Shown here in pieces: positions 16,821 to 24,017 of a stretch of DNA of 64,000 bases (positions within the stretch are counted from its first letter, which is position 1; each line of letters starts with the position of its first letter). The notes under the pieces are model-generated. The model saw only the letters and a program-made list of their open reading frames with translations, ran no database searches and was not told the origin of the DNA. The translations under genes and the position numbers were made by a program. This DNA is from Affinibrenneria salicis. Its GTDB lineage: Bacteria; Pseudomonadota; Gammaproteobacteria; Enterobacterales; Enterobacteriaceae. The DNA lies in the NCBI RefSeq assembly GCF_008710095.1, contig NZ_VYKJ01000001.1, forward strand, positions 248,001-312,000, read 5' to 3'.

Positions 16821-17865
16821 TTATATAACCATATACAATGCAAACAAGGCTGTGCGGACACTGCCACTTTCGACACGAGCAGCTTCAACACGTTGTGCAT
16901 TCACGATTGAACGGCCGAATGTCTCCCCTTTATGCGCAACATCTATCGCAGTTACTGCATAATTACCGCCTTTGACAGCAACACTAACCGTAGAAAAACT
17001 AACAAACTTCGATGCAAAATCTAAAACATCCTGCGCAAGGTTCGTCTTTTTCACATCATTATGCACAAATTCGGGTGAATCAATAAAAACAGTCGTATCG
17101 CTTTTAATCGTAATCTTATTTGGCGAATATATCTTAGCTTCACTGGTAACAATATTTTGATGCCAGTTACTATTAATCTCGGTGGTTACGTCTCCGGTGA
17201 TGTTTTCCTTACGACTACCGCCATTAATCGTCAAGGTTTCGCCAGACCTAATGGTTACTCCACTGGTATCACACAAGGCGGAATTGTACTTTGTTAACCC
17301 CCTTAACATCTGGTCAGAACAAAACCAAACAGAGCGTTTTACGAACATATTATGAGGCAAATTACTGACGGGAATAAATTAAATGCATTTAATATAATTT
17401 TTAATTCATTATTGATTTATTTTGAACAGTACAGTCCCGCCCTGGCTATAACTAGGGTGTGTCCCGTAACTGTTTTTTGTACAGTACAGCATTGTTATAA
17501 CTGTGCAAAAACGCCTTTAAGCGATAAAAACAGTCCTAAAAATGCTCAATATTCAACCCGCAAACACATTCCGGAAATGATTACTGCATCACTTTTTGGT
17601 ATGCAGGGAGGTTAAGGGACACACACTAATATAGACATCATTCTTACCGGTTATTGTCTCCTTTCTGTTGCCGTCAAGGAGCAGGGTTTGATCCCCAGTA
17701 ATTTTTCTCTCATTACCGTTATTAATAATCTCAAGCTTCCCGTCGTTCTTGACCTCCGTCGTCTGGATGTTGTTGAACGTATTGCTTTCAACATCAACAA
17801 CCGTTCTATCACGAGATACATATCGTATCCCTACAACGTATCCTGCTGTTTTTTATAAGGTTGAA
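16821..17865 (-). pseudogene. vgrG 3' fragment with type-B tail, split by a MITE-like element
   Basis: The upstream part (17865-17627) reads KKQQDTLVG, VVDVESNTFNN, KLEIINNGNERKITGDQTLL and RKETITGKNDVYI in shifting frames, matching VgrG residues about 525-590 and beyond. After a 172-bp insertion, a 179-codon open frame (17360-16821) carries the end of the beta-helix (NITGDVTTEINSNWHQNIVT, PNKITIKSDTTVFIDSPEF) and a full type-B tail ending RVEAARVESGSVRTALFALY. The tail is intact although the N-terminal 500 residues of VgrG are absent. Confidence 0.7.
17455..17626. mobile_element. MITE-like element with 16-bp terminal inverted repeats
   Basis: Left end GGGTGTGTCCCGTAAC (17455-17470) and the reverse complement of the right end, GTGTGTGTCCCTTAAC (17626-17611), match at 14 of 16 positions. 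TA flanks both ends, a plausible target duplication. The 172-bp body has no convincing ORF, so it cannot move by itself. It interrupts a vgrG fragment. The IS family that could mobilise it is not identified. Confidence 0.6.
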
Positions 17866-18102
17866 GGCTATTTAACTGCTCTCCGGCATAGCAGGTGGCT
17901 TTGATACGCAGAAGGAGGACTAAAAAATAACCTGTCATCCACATCAGGTCACGCGTCACCGTTCGAAAAAGCGTATCCCTGCTTATTTAAATCACAAAAT
18001 AATAAATCTGGATATATTTTCACCTGATTCTCCGAACTATAGTCCTGCAGGGGAAATAACCACATCTCAAGGATGGTGGTTTAAGGCTCACAATAAAAAT
18101 CA
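17866..18102. other. Gap without recognisable gene
   Basis: About 240 bp between the type-F gene and the start of the type-B vgrG fragment. Its GC content is a little higher than that of the surroundings. It contains no readable vgrG or small-gene homology and no hairpin with a T-run that I can see. Confidence 0.4.
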
Positions 18103-18432
18103 TTAATTATCTTTAAATATAAATAATGCCTTGCTATGGTCATTCGGAAGATATTTTATATCAATAGCCATGTCTGCTTGCACCCGGGGCGCATATAGTT
18201 GTGGAATCGTCGTATCAAACGTCAACTCTTCCTCATTACCATGCTCATTGATAAAGTAAACCTGAAAACGACCATTAATACTTCCTCCATCATTCCCGCT
18301 TAAGTGTTTGGCCTTTATTATTTTTGCTGTAGCAATAACTCCATTCTTATTTATCTGATTATTTATGTAAAAATCACGCCCCATATAAAAACAAAAACCG
18401 ATTATAACAAATATTACTATTATTTCTTTCAT
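18103..18432 (-). CDS. Small membrane protein, immunity-like, type F
   Basis: 109 residues from the ATG at 18432, which has AAGGA at good spacing. The open frame extends further upstream to 18540 and beyond, but those codons belong to a vgrG tail that runs in frame into this gene. Membrane segment EIIVIFVIIGFCFYMG, then GVIATAKIIKAKHLSGNDGG, GRFQVYFINEHGNEEELTFD and DIKYLPNDHSKALFIFKDN. This is DUF3592-like in pattern and the single copy of this type. Confidence 0.72.
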   Translation of the reverse strand: MKEIIVIFVIIGFCFYMGRDFYINNQINKNGVIATAKIIKAKHLSGNDGGSINGRFQVYFINEHGNEEELTFDTTIPQLYAPRVQADMAIDIKYLPNDHSKALFIFKDN

Positions 18433-19345
18433 TGTCTTTATCCTTAAAAAAACATTAAGTTTAGACAAGTTAAGTTTTAAACCACTTACTGCAATTTTCA
18501 CCGAAGTAACAAACTCAGTTTTCCCATCAGTGTTTGACACATCAAAAATAGTTTTATTAAAAATAATACCCTTTACACTACCATTATAATTAGTGAATGA
18601 TAGGTCAATTCCTTTAAATGTTGCTGTTGCTAACTTTACTGTTAAATTGTCTTTAATAAATTCAGAAACAACGTTAGAAGTTATAGTTTTAGACTTATCA
18701 TTATGTTAAAACACTGGAGAGTCAATAAAAACTTTCGTTTTACTTTTTATTATAATTTCTTTAGGCGAAAAAATGAAATCCCCTCGCTGACATTTTCACT
18801 CATTGAACTATCAATATTAAAAGTAGCATCACCTTTGATTTTTGTTTTTTCCCGCCAGCCATAATCTCCAGAGAAAAACCTTCGCCTATAGTGATTTTTT
18901 TCTTTTCAGCAATATGCTCAATTTGAGAACCTTGCAGTTTAAGGGTTTGATCCCCGGTAATCTTGCTCTCATCACCGTCATTGATGATCTCAAGCTTCCT
19001 GCCATTCTTGAGCTTCGTCGTCTGGCTATTATTAAAGGTGTTGCTTTCAACATCGTCCACCGTAGTATCGCGCTTAGCCTTATAGTGGAACGTGGCGTTC
19101 CCCACCATCGTATCCTGCTGCCCCTTGTTAATCACGGTAAAGCAGTTTCCGTCGATCGTCACCCGTTTATCATTCTCCACCGAAACATTCATATCTTTTT
19201 CGGAGTGCATATCAAATGACTCGCTGCCGAGGTGACCCTCAAAGAACAAGTAGCTGGCGTTGTCTTTGGTGCAGTATTGGCTGCACAACATAATGCCCAT
19301 ATTGGTCGCATAAGTGCGTCGATCCTTTAACAGATAAATCGGCAA
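18433..19345 (-). pseudogene. vgrG 3'-terminal fragment with type-F tail
   Basis: Starts YLLKDRRTYATNMGIMLCSQ, aligned with VgrG residue about 460, and continues through HSEKDMNVSVENDKRVTIDG, VVG-type repeats and KITGDQTLKLQGSQ. A shift in an A-run near 18840, another near 18770 and a TAA after KVFIDSPVF break the frame. The tail then reads on: VVSEFIKDNLTVKLATATFK, GIDLSFTNYNGSVKG ... VTSVKIAVSGLKLNLSKLNV, and continues in frame into the type-F gene. Loss of one T in the run near 18445 would restore a tail stop. Confidence 0.7.
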
Positions 19346-19404
19346 ATACGTCCACCGTAAAATATTATTTCAGAGTGCATAATTCCCATCAAAAACATTG
19401 ATAA
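19328..19404. repeat. Conserved junction repeat, copy 2 of 3
   Basis: Same 80-bp junction as at 16333-16418, between the stop of type-B copy 3 and the type-F vgrG fragment; it is almost identical to copy 1 over GCATAATTCCCATCAAAAAC and the following bases. Confidence 0.7.
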
Positions 19405-19785
19405 TTATTCAATACGCACCGGATTGCCGCTCTCATCCTTCACCAGCAGAATATCATTCTCATTTTTTCCCATACGGGCATCGTATACACCGCCAACTTC
19501 ATACGAACTCAGCGCAATCAAAAAGGCGGTTTCCTGATGCTTTTCAACCAGCCATGATTTATTAGCCGGTTCAGTCTCTATTTTTAATTTTAATTCCAGA
19601 ACAGGATTATTATTTAAAAAAAGTCCGCTTTGGTGCATCGAAAGAATAGTTGCTCTTACTACAGCACCATTGGCTGTCAACGCTCTCTCTCTCTGCAGAG
19701 CGTTTTACTATTCTATTCGCTACAAAAAACCAACGATAAAAATAAAAACTGTTAAAGCAATATTAACAATACCAGCCGTAGTCAT
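19405..19785 (-). pseudogene. Broken type-B small membrane protein gene, copy 3
   Basis: From the ATG at 19785 the frame reads MTTAGIVNIALTVFIFIVGF and then meets TAG. A one-base shift restores VANRIVKRSAERE and a second shift near the GAGAGAGAG run restores TANGAVVRATILSMHQSGLF to the stop. The last 91 codons differ from copy 2 at three positions. A TTG at 19680 could start a 91-residue protein lacking the membrane anchor, so it is probably inactive as immunity. Confidence 0.72.
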
Positions 19786-19804
19786 AGGTTTCCTTAAATA
19801 CTAA

Positions 19805-20040
19805 TCACATTAAAAGATACAAAGCAAATAAAGCTGTACGCAAATTGCCACTTTCGACGCGAGCCATTTCAACACGCTGCGCATTCACCGTCGTTCGACC
19901 AAAAGCCAGCAATTTATACGAAACATCTACCGTTGTTGCAGAATAGCTTACTCTTTTGAATGCTGCAGTAGCAGCCCAACAGTTAACATACTTCGATACA
20001 AAATCCATCTTATCCTGAGCAAAGCCAGTGCGTGTACCTT
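19805..20040 (-). pseudogene. Type-B vgrG tail cut by an IS remnant
   Basis: Reads GFAQDKMDFVSKYVNCWAAT, SYSATTVDVSYKLLAFGRTT and NAQRVEMARVESGNLRTALF to a stop 19 nt before the type-B copy 3 start. It aligns with the type-B tail at 16821-17040. Sequence upstream of GFAQDKM is replaced by an IS5-family transposase remnant, so the IS inserted inside or just before the tail. Confidence 0.65.
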
Positions 20041-20530
20041 AAAAACGACCAGTTCGAGTCCAGTTTAAGCATATTCAGGTAGTTTCTGGCCGTTTTTTCT
20101 GAATGCATTTCGACACAACAGTTTTCTTTTAGCATTGCAAAGCAATGCTCCACGACATTACATTTTTTGTACAGGCGCATATCCAGTCTTCGGCGTCCGT
20201 CCAGACTGGACTTTTCATTCTATTTGAACGGAATGGCCGCTTTTATCCCTTTTATTTTTGGTTGATAACGTAGAGACCGATTAGAATATCCCTTATCAAC
20301 CAGCACGGCTTTCAGGTGAGATTTAGGTATTCCTTTTCTTCGTATTTTCCAGTAACCGTAACGTTCGGTAAGATACCGCCAGGAGCGCCTGAATACAGTC
20401 CTAAAATATGGCCATTCATTACTTGTCTGAGCTCAGAATAAGGACGGCCACCTCTGGAGGTCTCGCTTTCAGGCGGCAACATAGAATAAATCAGTACCCA
20501 GGCATCATCAGGGAAATCGTAGCGAACCAA
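20041..20530 (-). mobile_element. IS5-family transposase remnant with internal deletion
   Basis: Minus-strand start MVRYDFPDDAWVLIYSMLPP, ESETSRGGRPYSELRQVMNG and SGAPWRDLP-like codons are the N-terminal domain of IS5/IS427-type transposases. A frameshift follows near 20400. Then comes KSHLKAVLVDKGYSNRSLRY and, after a stop, DMRLYKKCNVVEHCFAMLKE, the C-terminal part. The middle with most of the DDE catalytic domain is missing. No clear terminal repeats remain, so it cannot transpose. Confidence 0.75.
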
Positions 20531-20646
20531 ATAAAAAGACTTCTTATGGTTAAAACATGCGCTAAATTGTTCAAAAAATAGTTACGCCCCCTAATATAAC
20601 AATGTGATTAGTAAAAACATCCTAACCAAATATCATTAATAAAAAT

Positions 20647-20877
20647 TTATTCAATAATACTATTAAATAGTTTTTCATAATAGAACCGTTTTTCTCTCCT
20701 GAAAAATTTACAGTGTTGGCGCTGGCAGGTTCCGGAGGAAAAATCAATATATGAAGCTATATAGATCTTTTCATTTTTTGTATCTATGACAGTATTCCTT
20801 ATTACTATGCATACAAACACCACTAATCCACCACGAATATACAACCCGGTATACATAGCAATATCAGCTAGTTTCAT
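20647..20877 (-). CDS. Hypothetical small protein with one hydrophobic segment
   Basis: 76 codons starting MKLADIAMYTGLYIRGGLVV with a hydrophobic stretch VVFVCIVIRNTVI. The second half (CQRQHCKFFRREKRFYYEKL) looks unlike a normal domain. An alternative frame over the same DNA reads IFPPEPASANTVNFSGEKNG, suggesting a frameshift in an older gene. I do not recognise it; it could be a decayed immunity-like gene next to the IS remnant. Confidence 0.25.
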   Translation of the reverse strand: MKLADIAMYTGLYIRGGLVVFVCIVIRNTVIDTKNEKIYIASYIDFSSGTCQRQHCKFFRREKRFYYEKLFNSIIE

Positions 20878-20990
20878 AATAGCTCACGTAGAAAAATGGT
20901 GTAATTGCTCTAAAAAACATGCCAATATAACCTACAGAGACATCAGCACTGTTAATAAACCTGATCTTACCTGTACTATTTTTTAGTTAA

Positions 20991-21128
20991 AATATTTTAT
21001 TCTTTATACTTAAAGCTCCGACTGATACTGACAATCCGCTGAAAAATACGCTTAAAGCAGTAGAACCTGTAGAACCTCCTGTTACACTCTATGATGCTCC
21101 TGTCCGGCCGAATGAATTATCGGTATAA
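20991..21128 (+). pseudogene. Coding-like fragment on the opposite strand
   Basis: On the plus strand an open stretch reads KAPTDTDNPLKNTLKAVEPV, EPPVTLYDAPVRPNELSV and a TAA at 21126. The codon use and the proline-rich, C-terminus-like text look like the end of a real protein, with no start codon. It is the only plus-strand coding trace inside the island. Origin unknown. The rest of 20878-21428 shows no gene. Confidence 0.3.
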
Positions 21129-21428
21129 CTTTAATTATGAGCCTTTGCTTTTCTCTTAACATTTGGAGCATCTATATTAATTTTTCTCACTCTGTAATGC
21201 ATATATCGATAAGTGAATAAATATTTTTAACCACTAACTTATTCCATTCGCCATACCAATAGCAGGAAGGGGGAATACACATGTAAAATTTATCAAGGCG
21301 TTACATAGGCACAAAAATAATTTGCGGGATATTTTTTTAAATAAAAATATTATTTTTAATTCATCTTTTTATTTTTAAACACCTATAAATATACACTATT
21401 ACTATTTCATCATATACTAACCTGAAAG

Positions 21429-21800
21429 CTAAAAATTATTATAATCCAGGAAAATTATTTTTTGATTATTTTTTTTATTAAACTTTATTCTTATTAACTT
21501 CCCTTCATTAACTTCTTCACTTTTATAAACAGGAAAACTTACTCCCCTGGAGGCAGAGACTGAATTTTCTCTATAGAAGAATCTAACTGTAATAGTAGCA
21601 AATAATACTCCGGGGGCATTTTGATTTTTATTATATTGTATCGATACAATTTCTGCATTTATCTCCTCACCATCTGCTATAAGTCCTTTATCCTCTGATG
21701 CAGTTTGTCTCGTCTGTACTATAATATAAATAACAAAAACCGATATGCACAATGGTACTATTATCGCCAATTTAGGCATAATTTCTGAAAGAAAATTCAT
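21429..21800 (-). CDS. Small membrane protein, immunity-like, type G
   Basis: 123 residues from the ATG at 21800 (GAGGG 5 nt upstream; a TTG at 21812 is in frame). Membrane segment IMPKLAIIVPLCISVFVIYI, then GEEINAEIVSIQYNKNQNAP, LFATITVRFFYREN and KLIRIKFNKKNNQKIIFLD, the same pattern as types A and C. It follows a vgrG remnant with its own tail type after about 100 bp. Single copy. Confidence 0.72.
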   Translation of the reverse strand: MNFLSEIMPKLAIIVPLCISVFVIYIIVQTRQTASEDKGLIADGEEINAEIVSIQYNKNQNAPGVLFATITVRFFYRENSVSASRGVSFPVYKSEEVNEGKLIRIKFNKKNNQKIIFLDYNNF

Positions 21801-21901
21801 CTCAACCCTCAAAAGGTTATTAAAGCTTGGAAAAATGAGTTTAGGCGATTAATTTGGTGTCGGTTCCTTCGACTATGAATCGAAGTTAACCTTCTTACTT
21901 T

Positions 21902-22665
21902 CTATTTCGACATTTTTATTTTTCTGATTTTCAAGCCATTAATACTAACGTCTACAATAAGATTAAGTGAGAACGAAGTGAGATTTAATGATATAGCATT
22001 GATTTTCACATTTACAGATGAGCTTTCATACTAAAATATTTATTTAACAATAAAAACTAACTTTTTCAGTGCTTTTAATAATGATTTTTTAGATTTAAGC
22101 TATAAATTTTCACACTACCTCCAGTTATAGTTTGATTCCAGTAGATATTAATATCAACCAATACTTTATCTTCAATTTTCCTCCTTTGCCGCCAGTAGAA
22201 ATAATAATTTGTAATCTGTGTTCAGATATCTCCGTAACTTTTCCTGTCACATAATTTTTATACACGCCATCAACGTTAACGGATCTACCCTCTTAACTAT
22301 ATTAGTGATCTCGAGCTTTCTGCCGTTCTTGATCTTCTTCGTCTGGCTATTATTGAAGGTATGGCTTTCAACATAGTCCACCGAAGTATAGCGCTTAGCC
22401 TTATAGTGGAACGCCGAGCTCCCCATCATCGTATCCTGTGACTCCTTGTTAATCTCAATAAAGCGGCGCCATCGACCGTCATCCGTTTATCATTCTCCAC
22501 CGAAACATACATATCGTTTTCAGCATGCATGTCGAATGACTCACTGCCGAGACGATCTTCAAATAACAGGTAGCTGACGTTGTCTTTGGTACCGTTTTTT
22601 GCGCGCGATATAAGCCGATGCTGGTCGCATCGGAGCGTTGATCCTTTGACAGATAAACCGTTCAA
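21902..22665 (-). pseudogene. vgrG 3'-terminal fragment with type-G tail
   Basis: Begins SRAKNGTKDNVSYLLFEDRL after a broken YLSKDQRSDAT stretch, continues GSESFDMHAENDMYVSVEND, SSAFHYKAKRYTSVDYVESH, KIKNGRKLEIT and DGVYKNYVTGKV in several frames, matching VgrG residues 460-605. The last readable tail is ESSSVNVKINAISLNLTSFS, LNLIVDVSINGLKIRKIKMS and TAG at 21902. Multiple shifts make the fragment non-coding as a whole, but the tail end is still open. Confidence 0.65.
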
Positions 22666-22724
22666 AGAAAATAACCGAAAAATATTATTTCAGAGCACAT
22701 AATTTTAATTAAAGACATTGATAA
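22649..22724. repeat. Conserved junction repeat, copy 3 of 3
   Basis: Third, most diverged copy of the junction between a type-B gene stop and a vgrG fragment (AATATTATTTCAGAGCACAT ... ACATTGATAATTAC). Compare 16333-16418 and 19328-19404. Confidence 0.6.
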
Positions 22725-23108
22725 TTACTCAATACGCACCGGCTTGCCGCTCTCATCCTTCACCAGCAGAATATCATTCTCATTTTTTCCTATACGAGCC
22801 TCATATATACCGCCCACGTCGTATGCACTGAGAGCAATAAGGAGTGCGGTTTCCTGATGCTTCTCGACAAGCCACGAATGATTATTTTCATCAGTATCGA
22901 TTTTTAGCTTCAATTCCAACACCGGATTATTATTGATAAAAATCCCATTTTGTTTCATCGACAGAATAGTCGCTTTAGCATAAAGCCCATTCTGAGTGAT
23001 TTCAACTTCTCTGAGTTGAGAGTTTTTTATAATACGATTGGCTACGTAATAGCACAGGGCTATTCCTGACATTACAACGATGGCATTAATAATTCCTGAT
23101 ATAGACAT
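22725..23108 (-). CDS. Small membrane protein, immunity-like, type B copy 4
   Basis: 127 residues, intact, with AAAGG before the ATG. Membrane segment IINAIVVMSGIALCYYVANR, then KATILSMKQNGIFINNNPVL, WLVEKHQETALLIALSAYDV and GGIYEARIGKNENDILLVKD. Diverged from copies 2 and 3 in the N-terminal half. It lies 11 nt after the stop of a short type-B tail remnant. Confidence 0.77.
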   Translation of the reverse strand: MSISGIINAIVVMSGIALCYYVANRIIKNSQLREVEITQNGLYAKATILSMKQNGIFINNNPVLELKLKIDTDENNHSWLVEKHQETALLIALSAYDVGGIYEARIGKNENDILLVKDESGKPVRIE

Positions 23109-23119
23109 ATTTTAACCTT

Positions 23120-23203
23120 TTATGAGAATAGTATATGTAAAGAAAACAAGGCTGTCCTTACGCTACCACTATCCCCCCGAGCAGTCTCTACTCTACACTG
23201 CGT
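23120..23203 (-). pseudogene. Type-B vgrG tail remnant
   Basis: 28 codons reading CRVETARGDSGSVRTALFSL and HILFS then TAA, matching the last residues of the type-B tail (RVEAARVESGSVRTALFALY). Sequence above 23204 no longer reads as vgrG. It sits directly before type-B copy 4, as the tails do before copies 2 and 3. The following 23204-23500 shows no gene. Confidence 0.65.
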
Positions 23204-23500
23204 GACATAAAATATATTTTAGCAGAGTTAATGGACAGATCTCACATTAGTATATTAATTTAATAGTAACGACGTTTATCTCTCCCTGGTCACTACCGAT
23301 GAAATCAACCGTCACATGAACAGTTCTGTATATATTGTCATTCCTGTTCTGCTAATATCCACTTAATAACCGGATTTAATTTTTCGCCACCATAACATAC
23401 CGGTTAAATTTAGCTTACCTCAATACACAATAACGTCTTCATTTTTCTCTCTGCCAGAGTACGCTTATGGAAAAATTCAGCGTAACTGTACCTTTCAGGA

Positions 23501-23560
23501 TTAACTACTCCTTCTGGCTAAGGGGAATGTAATATTAATTATATCTGAATTATCTATATC
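23501..23560 (-). pseudogene. Remnant of a second type-E gene
   Basis: The last 20 codons read DIDNSDIINITFPLARRSS and TAA, aligned with IIDNPDKIIINIPSPLVRRS at the end of the type-E gene at 14449. The rest of the gene is deleted. It lies next to type-A copy 1 exactly as the full type-E gene lies next to type-A copy 2. Confidence 0.6.
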
Positions 23561-23632
23561 ATATGCACAAGTAATCATTAAAATAAAAACCATAAAAACA
23601 GCGAAACCAGTCATAATGCCTTACAAATCCAG

Positions 23633-24010
23633 CTAAAGGAAAAGGGGCTTATCATAAATGGCTATCTTATTTGGGTTTTCTGGATCATATTTAATAGTAG
23701 TTCCATTTCCTGCTTTAAATCTTTCTACTTCATTGATATCAAGAGCTTTTTTAACGCTAGCCTCATACTCTTTTCCATCCAATGTCATAAATCTGACCGT
23801 AATATTACAGACTGGTTTATTTCCTCCCCATTCATTAGTTTGCTGAACTGAGACTATATCCGCGTTAGCACCAACTCCGTTTTTCAAAACACGTGCCTGT
23901 GTAAATCCCTCTTTGACTGGAATAATTAATAGATTTAAAACCGTCCGACAGGCAGCAAATATCGGAAGAATCAATAAAATAGCAATAAAAAAATCTTTCC
24001 ACGTATTCAT
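23633..24010 (-). CDS. Small membrane protein, likely partner of the intact VgrG, type A copy 1
   Basis: 125 residues. Membrane anchor FFIAILLILPIFAACRTVLN, then GVGANADIVSVQQTNEWGGN, PVCNITVRFMTLDGKEYEAS, FKAGNGTTIKYDP and IAIYDKPLFL. The DUF3592-like layout is shared with types C, E, F and G. It begins 7 nt after the stop of the only complete vgrG in the window, so the two are almost surely co-translated. This spacing, and the same pairing in the decayed copy at 15098, suggest that it protects against the VgrG tail. That is inference; no immunity family is recognised by name. Confidence 0.8.
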   Translation of the reverse strand: MNTWKDFFIAILLILPIFAACRTVLNLLIIPVKEGFTQARVLKNGVGANADIVSVQQTNEWGGNKPVCNITVRFMTLDGKEYEASVKKALDINEVERFKAGNGTTIKYDPENPNKIAIYDKPLFL

Positions 24011-24017
24011 TTTAAAC

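Noticed and set aside
17352..17615. 87-codon plus-strand frame across the MITE-like element
   Set aside because: It runs across the element boundary and has no transposase features.
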